Origin: Betaproteobacteria bacterium
GTDB lineage: Bacteria; Pseudomonadota; Gammaproteobacteria; Burkholderiales; SG8-39
Assembly: GCA_011391295.1 (NCBI GenBank)
Contig: JAABQT010000144.1
Coordinates: forward strand, 1 to 5,010
Direction: 5' to 3'
Length of the DNA stretch: 5,010 nt
The notes below the pieces were generated by a model. It did not search any database. It saw nothing but the letters and a program-made list of their open reading frames with translations, and was not told the origin of the DNA. A program made the translations under genes and the position numbers. How positions within the stretch are numbered: the first letter of the stretch is position 1; every line of letters begins with the position of its first letter. This document shows, piece by piece, positions 1 to 5,010 of this stretch.

Positions 1-115
1 TGTTGGCCTTGCCGTCGACCGCCCGCGCCGCCAGCCTCACTTTGATGCGCTCGCCATGCTTGCCGGCGAATTCGCTGCGCGCCGCGCCCGGCTGCACGTG
101 CAACTCGAGTATCAA
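1..115 (-). CDS. yggU: DUF167 / YggU family protein, 3' end outside window
   Basis: Small conserved protein of the DUF167 (YggU) family, whose biochemical role is not established. Only the first 38 codons are in the window, about a third to two fifths of a typical family member of around 100 residues. They read as a classic DUF167 N-terminus: LHVQPGA at residues 5-11, then a short strand, then RLAARAVDGKAN at 27-38, the family's best conserved stretch. The start is taken as TTG at 115-113, which overlaps the yggT stop by four bases (TTGA), the same arrangement as the other junctions of this operon. No ATG lies close upstream in this frame, and the product already aligns from the first strand. 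yggU follows yggT in E. coli too, which supports the call. The family is clear; the exact start codon is less certain. Confidence 0.85.
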   Translation of the reverse strand, partial: MILELHVQPGAARSEFAGKHGERIKVRLAARAVDGKAN

Positions 116-663
116 AGCTGGCCTGCCGCCCGCGCGAGGCCGTCGATCAGGAACAGCAGCACCCAGAGAATCAGCATCAGGACCATCGGCGACAGATCGA
201 CCCTGCCGACCGGCGGTATCAATCGCCGCAGGGGCCTCAGGAACGGCCGGGTCAATGCGCCGAATAGCGGCGCCCCCGGGGCTTGCGGATTGACCCACGA
301 CAGGATGACCAGCGCGAATACCGCAAAAATCAGGATGTAGACGCTGAAGCGCAGCAGCTCCACCAACGCCACTCCCGCGACCGCCAGCGCGCTCGGCTCG
401 GTGCCCACCAGCGCCGTATGGATCCACAGGCCCAGGGCCTGCAGCAGCCAGGCGCAAAGCAGCGTTGCGAGATCGAGCCCGGCAAGCCCGGGAATCACGC
501 GCCGCGCCGGCAACGCGATCCAAGAGGTGGTCGCGAGAATGAACTCGCCGAATGGATTGCGAAAACCCACGCGCAGCCATTGGAAGTGGAAACGCAGCAG
601 CAGCAGGATGACGAAGAACGCGACAGCGTTGTCGATCAGGAAAACCGCGATCTGGACGAACAT
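112..663 (-). CDS. yggT: YggT family integral membrane protein
   Basis: Inner-membrane protein of 183 residues with two YggT domains, the full length for the proteobacterial family. Hydrophobic segments lie near residues 5-25, 60-82, 91-120 and 158-176. The loop after the first and third segments carries the same pattern twice: NP at 36-37, then P52, RR at 54-55, IPG at 57-59 and GLD at 62-64; and again NP at 125-126, then RP at 139-140, RRLIPP at 146-151 and a VDLSPM motif at 155-160. This indicates an old internal duplication. The molecular function is unsettled; links to osmotic or K+ tolerance and to cell envelope assembly have been proposed for relatives. The ATG at 663 overlaps the proC stop by one base (TGATG) and has AAGGA close upstream. 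The frame stays open far into proC, but only this start gives the family N-terminus. Confidence 0.93.
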   Translation of the reverse strand: MFVQIAVFLIDNAVAFFVILLLLRFHFQWLRVGFRNPFGEFILATTSWIALPARRVIPGLAGLDLATLLCAWLLQALGLWIHTALVGTEPSALAVAGVALVELLRFSVYILIFAVFALVILSWVNPQAPGAPLFGALTRPFLRPLRRLIPPVGRVDLSPMVLMLILWVLLFLIDGLARAAGQL

Positions 664-1475
664 CAGTCCTTGCCCAGGAGCACGCCCAGCGCCGCGCCGC
701 GCAGGCTGGCGGCCTCGATGGCGCGCAACAGGCGCTCGGCCATGCGCTCCTGCTCGAACACCGCGAGCGCCGCCGCCGTGGTGCCGCCTTTCGAGGTGAC
801 GCGCTCGCGCAGCACGGCCGGCGGCTCCTTGCTGCGCGCCGCGAGCTGGGCCGAACCGAGTACCGTGTGCAGCGCCAGTTTCATCGCCACCTCCGGCGGC
901 AGGCCCAGGGACTGCGCGGACTTCGCCAGCTGCTCGATGAACCAGAACACGTAGGCCGGGCCGCTTGCCGACACTGCAGTCACCGGGTCGAGCAGCGCCT
1001 CGTCCTTCACCCACACCACGGCGCCGGTTGCGCCGAGGATGCGCTCGGCGCGGCGTTTTTCCGCCGCGCTCACGCCGGGCGGCGCGTACAGCGCGCTGAT
1101 GCCGGCGCCGATCAGCGCCGGGGTATTGGGCATGCAGCGGATGAGCCTGGCGTGCCCGCCGAGCCAGCGCGACAGGTCGCGCAGCCGGATGCCGGCGGCG
1201 ATGCTGATGACGAGCATCTTGCCCACCCGACCCGCGAGCGGCGCCACGGCGGCACGCATGTCCTGCGGCTTCACCGCGAGGAGCAGCGTATGCGCCGCGA
1301 ACGTGCGTGCGTCCGCCGCTGCGCTGGCGCGGACCTTGTAGCGCGTCGCGAGTTTCCGGCGCGACGCTGCCACCGGCTCGACCACCGACAGCGTGCTTGC
1401 TTTCGTGCCTTGCGCGATCAGGCCGCCGATCAGCGCGCTGGCCATGTTGCCGCCGCCGATGAATGCAAGCTTCAT
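663..1475 (-). CDS. proC: Pyrroline-5-carboxylate reductase
   Basis: Cytoplasmic enzyme for the last step of proline synthesis: it reduces L-1-pyrroline-5-carboxylate to L-proline with NAD(P)H. The 270-residue length is normal. The N-terminal Rossmann fold shows the dinucleotide-binding GGGNM at residues 7-11 and AVKPQ at 67-71. RCMPNTP at 113-119 and SGPAY at 171-175 line the substrate and cofactor site. The C-terminal dimerisation domain holds the P5CR signature, including TSKGGTT at 227-233. The ATG at 1475 overlaps the yggS stop by four bases (ATGA), so translation is probably coupled to yggS. AGGGA lies a few bases upstream, inside yggS. The yggS-proC-yggT order is the same in Pseudomonas. 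All key motifs are intact, so the enzyme should be active. Confidence 0.97.
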   Translation of the reverse strand: MKLAFIGGGNMASALIGGLIAQGTKASTLSVVEPVAASRRKLATRYKVRASAAADARTFAAHTLLLAVKPQDMRAAVAPLAGRVGKMLVISIAAGIRLRDLSRWLGGHARLIRCMPNTPALIGAGISALYAPPGVSAAEKRRAERILGATGAVVWVKDEALLDPVTAVSASGPAYVFWFIEQLAKSAQSLGLPPEVAMKLALHTVLGSAQLAARSKEPPAVLRERVTSKGGTTAAALAVFEQERMAERLLRAIEAASLRGAALGVLLGKD

Positions 1476-2158
1476 GCTGCGTCCCTGACTTTGCTGCGCT
1501 CGCCGAAGATGGCCGTGCCGATGCGCACCAGGGTGGAACCCTCGGCGATCGCCGCCTCCATATCATCGCTCATGCCGAGCGACAGCGTGTCAAGACCGAA
1601 CTCGCTGCGCAGCCCCCGGAACAGATCGCCGATCTCGCGATACCGCGACTGCGGCGCGCCCGGCTCCGGGATCGCCATCAGTCCCCGCAGGCGAAGCTTC
1701 TTCATCGCGGCGAGCGCCGCCGCAAGCGTCGCCACGTCCGCCGGCGCGACGCCGCTCTTGGACGCCTCGCCCGAGATATTGACCTGGACCAGCACATTGA
1801 GGGGCGCCAGGGCTGCCGGACGCTGCTGCGCGAGGCGCCGTGCGACTTTTTCACGGTCCACGGTGTGCACCCAGTCGAAGCGCTCGGCCACCGCGCGCGT
1901 CTTGTTGCTCTGGAGCGGCCCCAAGAGATGCCATTCCAGCGCCAGCTCGCCGAGCTGCGCCATCTTGTCCAGAGCTTCCTGCAGGTAGTTCTCGCCGAAA
2001 GCGCGCTGCCCGGCGTCGTACGCCTGGCGGATGAGCGCGGGCGCATGGGTCTTGGACACCGCCAGCAGGGTCACCGTGGCGGGATCGCGCCCGGCAGCGC
2101 GCGCAGCGCCGGCGATGCGCTCCTTCACGGCTTGCAAGTTATCGGGGATTGACCTCAT
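1472..2158 (-). CDS. yggS: YggS/PROSC family PLP-binding homeostasis protein
   Basis: Cytoplasmic PLP-binding protein of the YggS (PLPBP) family, a single-domain TIM barrel related to the N-terminal domain of alanine racemase. It has no known catalytic activity; family members buffer free pyridoxal phosphate, and their loss disturbs B6, amino acid and keto acid pools. The 228-residue product shows the PLP lysine at K36 in LLAVSKT (the same position as in E. coli YggS), FGENYLQE at 54-61, WHLLGPLQSNK at 76-86, SLGMSDDMEAAI at 193-204 and the phosphate-binding GSTLVRIGTAIFG at 207-219. The ATG at 2158 is well fixed: no other ATG, GTG or TTG lies in frame across the short intergenic gap, and MRSIPDNL fits the family start. 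The ribosome binding site is weak. This is the first gene of the leftward operon and is divergent from pilT. Confidence 0.96.
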   Translation of the reverse strand: MRSIPDNLQAVKERIAGAARAAGRDPATVTLLAVSKTHAPALIRQAYDAGQRAFGENYLQEALDKMAQLGELALEWHLLGPLQSNKTRAVAERFDWVHTVDREKVARRLAQQRPAALAPLNVLVQVNISGEASKSGVAPADVATLAAALAAMKKLRLRGLMAIPEPGAPQSRYREIGDLFRGLRSEFGLDTLSLGMSDDMEAAIAEGSTLVRIGTAIFGERSKVRDAA

Positions 2159-2189
2159 ACTTTGGCCACTCGTCTCGCGGGGGATTGTA
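2159..2189. promoter_or_regulatory. Divergent yggS/pilT intergenic gap
   Basis: These 31 bases are all that separates the two start codons. The gap must contain both ribosome binding regions and is too short to hold two sigma-70 promoters side by side. Promoters for each direction therefore probably reach into the 5' coding part of the opposite gene. A TTGACC hexamer at 2149-2154 on the plus strand resembles a -35 box, but I find no matching -10 at the proper distance. I therefore mark the region and not a specific promoter. Confidence 0.5.
2179..2184 (+). promoter_or_regulatory. Probable ribosome binding site of pilT
   Basis: GGGGGA lies five bases before the ATG at 2190 and is the only purine-rich stretch in the gap on this strand. 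It supports the start at 2190 over the in-frame codons further upstream, which lie opposite yggS. Confidence 0.6.
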
Positions 2190-3233
2190 ATGGATCTTAC
2201 TGAATTGCTTGCGTTTGTCGTGAAGAACAAAGCTTCCGACCTGCACCTGTCCGCGGGCCTGCCGCCGATGGTGCGCGTGCATGGCGACGTCAAGCGCATC
2301 AACGTGCCGGCCCTGGAGCACAAGGACGTGCACGGGATGGTCTACGACATCATGAATGACGGGCAGAGGAAGTTCTACGAGGAAAACCTGGAGTGCGACT
2401 TCTCCTTCGCGGTGCCGAACCTCGCGCGTTTTCGCGTCAACGCTTTCGTGCAGCAGCGCGGCGCCGCCGCGGTGCTGCGGACCATTCCAACCAAGGTGCT
2501 GTCGCTCGAGGATCTCAAGTGCCCCAAGATCTTCACTGAAATCTCGGAATACCCGCGCGGCATCGTGCTGGTGACCGGACCGACCGGCTCGGGCAAGTCG
2601 ACGACGCTCGCGGCGATGGTCAATCACATCAACGAGAACGAGGAAGGCCACATCCTCACCATCGAGGACCCGATCGAGTTCGTGCACGAGTCCAAGAAGT
2701 GCCTGATCAACCAGCGCGAAGTCGGCCCGCACACGCTGTCGTTCTCCAACGCGCTGCGCAGCGCGCTGCGCGAGGACCCGGATTCGATCCTGGTGGGTGA
2801 GATGCGCGACCTGGAGACCATCCGCCTCGCGCTCACCGGCGCGGAAACGGGACACCTGGTGTTCGGCACGCTGCACACCTCCTCCGCGGCGAAGACCGTG
2901 GACCGCATCGTCGACGTGTTCCCGGCGGCGGAGAAAGAGATGGTGCGCGCCATGCTCTCCGAATCCCTGCGCGCGGTGATCTCGCAGACGCTGCTCAAGA
3001 CCAAGGACGGCGCGGGGCGCGTCGCGGCGCACGAGATCATGATCGGTACGCCCGCGATCAGGAACCTGATCCGCGAGAACAAGATCGCGCAGATGTATTC
3101 GGCGATCCAGACCGGCGCGCAGATCGGCATGCAGACCCTCGACCAGAACCTGCAGGACATGGTGCGGCGCAACGTGGTGTCAATGGGCGAGGCGCGCGGC
3201 AAAGCGACGAACAAGGACAACTTCGCAGGCTGA
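2190..3233 (+). CDS. pilT: Type IV pilus retraction ATPase PilT
   Basis: Hexameric cytoplasmic ATPase at the base of the type IV pilus. It drives pilus retraction and so twitching motility, surface sensing and DNA uptake in organisms that have these traits. The 347-residue length is normal. The N-terminal PAS-like domain (about 1-100) includes ASDLHLSAGLPP at 15-26. The RecA-like domain has Walker A GPTGSGKST at 130-138, the Asp box around TIEDPIE at 157-163, Walker B LVGEMRD at 201-207 with catalytic E204, and the His box GHLVFGTLHT at 221-230. AIRNLIRE at 289-296 is the C-terminal motif diagnostic of PilT, needed for retraction. The protein ends in the usual KDNF region. The frame is open back to 2031, but those codons are antisense to yggS, and MDLTELL is the family start. 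pilU follows after 28 bases. Confidence 0.98.
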   Translation: MDLTELLAFVVKNKASDLHLSAGLPPMVRVHGDVKRINVPALEHKDVHGMVYDIMNDGQRKFYEENLECDFSFAVPNLARFRVNAFVQQRGAAAVLRTIPTKVLSLEDLKCPKIFTEISEYPRGIVLVTGPTGSGKSTTLAAMVNHINENEEGHILTIEDPIEFVHESKKCLINQREVGPHTLSFSNALRSALREDPDSILVGEMRDLETIRLALTGAETGHLVFGTLHTSSAAKTVDRIVDVFPAAEKEMVRAMLSESLRAVISQTLLKTKDGAGRVAAHEIMIGTPAIRNLIRENKIAQMYSAIQTGAQIGMQTLDQNLQDMVRRNVVSMGEARGKATNKDNFAG

Positions 3234-3249
3234 GCGCAGGCTCGCCGGC

Positions 3250-3255
3250 AAGGAG
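3250..3255 (+). promoter_or_regulatory. Ribosome binding site of pilU
   Basis: AAGGAG ends six bases before the ATG at 3262, an ideal distance. A second ATG at 3258, out of frame with pilU, lies only two bases from the AAGGAG and opens a 71-codon frame with no family match. The spacing favours 3262. Confidence 0.8.
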
Positions 3256-3261
3256 AAATGC

Positions 3262-4398
3262 ATGGAACGCGAACAGGCAACCAAGTTCATGTACGACCTG
3301 CTGCGCGCCCTCGTCGGCAAGAAGGGCTCGGACCTGTTCATCACCACCGGCTATCCGCCGGCAATGAAGATCGACGGCAAGATGACCCCGGTGTCGCAGC
3401 AGGGGCTCACCGCCCAGCACACCTCGATGCTCACGCGCTCGATCATGAACGACAAGCAGGCGGCCGAGTTTGAGGCGAAGAAGGAGTGCAACTTCGCCAT
3501 CAATCCGGCGGGCATCGGACGTTTCCGCGTCAACTGCTTCGTGCAGCAGGCCAACGTCGGCATGGTGCTGCGCGTGATCACCACCACCATCCCCACGCTC
3601 GAGGACCTGAAGCTGCCGCCGGTGCTCAAGGACGTGGCGATGACCAAGCGCGGCCTGGTGCTGTTCGTCGGCGGCACCGGCTCGGGCAAGTCCACCTCGC
3701 TCGCGGCGATGATCGGCTACCGCAACGAGAACTCGCACGGCCACATCATCACCATCGAGGACCCGGTCGAATACGTGCACCCGCACAAGAACTGCATCAT
3801 CACGCAGCGCGAGGTGGGCGTGGACACCGATTCCTGGGAGGCGGCGCTGAAGAACACCCTGCGCCAGGCCCCCGACGTGATCCTGATCGGCGAGATCCGC
3901 GAGCGCGAGGTGATGGAGCACGCCATCGCCTTCGCCGAGACCGGCCACCTGTGCCTGGGCACGCTGCACGCCAACAACTCCAACCAGGCGATGGACCGCA
4001 TCATCAACTTCTTCCCCGAGGAACGGCGCCAGCAGCTGCTGATGGACCTGTCGCTGAACCTGAAGGCGGTGATCTCGCAGCGCCTGATCCCGGTGAAGGA
4101 AGGGCGCGGGCGCGCCGCGGCGATCGAGGTGCTGCTCAACTCGCCGCTGATCAGCGACCTGATCTTCAAGGGCGAGGTGCACGGCATCAAGGAGATCATG
4201 AAGAAGTCGCGGGAACTCGGCATGCAGACCTTCGACCAGGCCCTCTTCGACCTCTACGAGCAGGGCCGCATCGGCTACGAAGACGCGCTGCGCTTCGCCG
4301 ATTCGACCAACGAGGTGCGCCTGCAGATCAAGCTGCACGGCAAGGAAGCCAAGGACAAGGACCTGTCCAAGGGCATCGAGCACCTGGACATCGTCTAG
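3262..4398 (+). CDS. pilU: PilT-dependent retraction ATPase PilU
   Basis: Paralogue of PilT and second retraction ATPase of the type IV pilus. Work on Vibrio, Acinetobacter and Pseudomonas shows that PilU adds force to retraction but acts only together with PilT. The product has 378 residues, the usual PilU size. GSDLFITTGYPP at 22-33 marks the N-terminal domain. The motor domain has Walker A GGTGSGKST at 137-145, the Asp box TIEDPVEYVH at 164-173, TQREVG at 181-186, Walker B VILIGEIRE at 206-214 with E211, and the His box TGHLCLGTLHANN at 227-239. The PilT motif AIRNLIRE is replaced by PLISDLIFKGE at 295-305, and a charged tail beyond about residue 355 is absent from PilT; both mark it as PilU. 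It is very probably co-transcribed with pilT. No terminator follows; the ankyrin frame begins directly after the TAG. Confidence 0.97.
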   Translation: MEREQATKFMYDLLRALVGKKGSDLFITTGYPPAMKIDGKMTPVSQQGLTAQHTSMLTRSIMNDKQAAEFEAKKECNFAINPAGIGRFRVNCFVQQANVGMVLRVITTTIPTLEDLKLPPVLKDVAMTKRGLVLFVGGTGSGKSTSLAAMIGYRNENSHGHIITIEDPVEYVHPHKNCIITQREVGVDTDSWEAALKNTLRQAPDVILIGEIREREVMEHAIAFAETGHLCLGTLHANNSNQAMDRIINFFPEERRQQLLMDLSLNLKAVISQRLIPVKEGRGRAAAIEVLLNSPLISDLIFKGEVHGIKEIMKKSRELGMQTFDQALFDLYEQGRIGYEDALRFADSTNEVRLQIKLHGKEAKDKDLSKGIEHLDIV

Positions 4399-4401
4399 CC
4401 G

Positions 4402-5010
4402 ATCCGCGCCCTCCTGTTCATCGCGGCCTGGACCTGCGCCGCGCAGGCCCAGGTGCCGCCCACCCCGGCGGAGCTCGCCAACTACACCGGCTTGCACGGC
4501 GCCGCGGTGCGCGGCGACCCCAGGTACGTCGAGATCGGCGCGCGCACCGAGAAGCCGGACGCGCGCGACCCGCGCGGCCGCACGCCGCTGCACGTCGCGG
4601 CCTACGGCGGCCGCCATCGCGCGATGCGCGCCCTGGTGGCCGCGGGCGCGGACCCCAACGCCCTGGAAAACGACCGCTACGACATCGTCACCATCGCGGC
4701 GGTGGCCAACGACCTGCCGACGCTGCGCGAGGCGCTCAAGCTGGGCGCGAGCGCGAAGAACGTCACCAGCCCCTACGACGGCACCGCCCTGATCGCGGCG
4801 GCGCACCTCGGGCACGCCGACGTCGTGCGCATGCTCATCAAGGCCGGGGCGCCGCTCGACCATGTCAACAACCTGGGCTGGACGGCGCTCATCGAGTCCA
4901 TCGTGCTGGGGGACGGGGGATCCCGGCACACCGACACGCTGCGCGCGCTCGTCGGGGCGGGCGCCAACGTCAACCTCCCCGACCGCAACGGGCAGACGCC
5001 CATCGCACTG
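4402..5010 (+). CDS. Secreted ankyrin-repeat protein, no canonical start, 3' end outside window
   Basis: Ankyrin-repeat protein, probably periplasmic. Counting the ATC at 4402 as residue 1, residues 2-16 (RALLFIAAWTCAAQA) form a short Sec signal peptide with a likely cut after AQA16. A degenerate repeat follows at about 31-58, then clearer ones: RTPLHVAA at 60-67 with AGADPN near 84-89, a divergent one at 93-124, GTALIAAAHLGH at 127-138, GWTALIES at 159-166 with AGANVN near 187-192, and the start of another, GQTPIAL, at 197-203. Ankyrin repeats bind proteins; the partner here is unknown. Some periplasmic relatives, such as Pseudomonas AnkB, protect catalase against peroxide stress. The frame is that of pilU, directly after its stop, so the gene probably belongs to the pilTU transcript. 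No ATG, GTG or TTG precedes 4453, and no clear ribosome binding site is seen. The coding assignment is firm; the start is not. Confidence 0.83.
   Translation, partial: MRALLFIAAWTCAAQAQVPPTPAELANYTGLHGAAVRGDPRYVEIGARTEKPDARDPRGRTPLHVAAYGGRHRAMRALVAAGADPNALENDRYDIVTIAAVANDLPTLREALKLGASAKNVTSPYDGTALIAAAHLGHADVVRMLIKAGAPLDHVNNLGWTALIESIVLGDGGSRHTDTLRALVGAGANVNLPDRNGQTPIAL

Noticed and set aside
112..1566. A 484-codon minus-strand frame covering yggT and most of proC.
   Set aside because: Only its last 183 codons are real (yggT from 663). The upstream part is an out-of-frame reading of proC with arginine-rich, low-complexity sequence, so it is not a proC-yggT fusion.
2149..2154. TTGACC as the -35 box of a pilT promoter.
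   Set aside because: No acceptable -10 hexamer lies 16-18 bases downstream. TGTAAT at 2186-2191 is too far away and overlaps the start codon.
2031..2189. An N-terminal extension of PilT starting at 2031.
   Set aside because: These codons are antisense to yggS and have no pilus ATPase similarity. PilT proteins start at MDLTELL, where a ribosome binding site is also present.
3258..3473. An alternative 71-codon frame starting at ATG 3258, just before pilU.
   Set aside because: The ATG is only two bases from the AAGGAG, and the product is a shifted reading of pilU without family resemblance.
4396..4398. TAG readthrough as the main route to a PilU-ankyrin fusion.
   Set aside because: It would place a signal peptide in the middle of a cytoplasmic motor protein. 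No readthrough context or selenocysteine/pyrrolysine signal is visible. It is kept only as a minor option under the missing-start finding.
3058..4929. A 623-codon open frame on the minus strand opposite pilT, pilU and the ankyrin gene.
   Set aside because: It mirrors well-supported plus-strand genes, its product is rich in R, H, V and D as expected for antisense of GC-rich coding DNA, and it shows no recognisable domain.
1..5010. CRISPR arrays, tRNA or rRNA genes, insertion sequences, attachment sites and strong terminators.
   Set aside because: I see no regularly spaced repeats, terminal inverted repeats with a transposase, RNA gene signatures, or GC-rich hairpins followed by T runs. Almost every base lies in a recognised gene.

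Overview
This is GC-rich, densely coding bacterial chromosome. It carries the conserved type IV pilus retraction neighbourhood of Proteobacteria. The gene order yggT-proC-yggS <-> pilT-pilU matches Pseudomonas aeruginosa (PA0392-PA0396), and E. coli keeps the related yggR-yggS-yggT-yggU block. The PilT and PilU sequences and strong GC bias fit a betaproteobacterium, but the genus cannot be read from the window.

Left half (1-2158, minus strand). Four genes run leftward as one tightly packed unit, in transcription order yggS (PLP homeostasis protein), proC (pyrroline-5-carboxylate reductase), yggT (membrane protein) and yggU (DUF167, cut by the window edge). The junctions overlap by 4, 1 and 4 bases (ATGA, TGATG, TTGA), which strongly suggests one transcript with translational coupling. 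yggU appears to start with TTG.

Centre (2159-2189). Only 31 bases separate the divergent start codons of yggS and pilT, so promoter elements for both directions must overlap or lie inside coding sequence.

Right half (2190-5010, plus strand). pilT and pilU encode paralogous hexameric ATPases of type IV pilus retraction, 28 bases apart and each with a complete set of Walker A, Asp box, Walker B and His box motifs. Directly after the pilU stop, in the same frame, comes an ankyrin-repeat protein with a Sec signal peptide. It runs off the right edge. Its signal peptide reads cleanly, but no ATG, GTG or TTG lies between the pilU stop and the predicted mature protein. The best-placed codon is ATC at 4402. 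This missing start is the most unusual observation in the window; the rest is a well-known locus. I see no mobile element, CRISPR array, RNA gene or convincing terminator.
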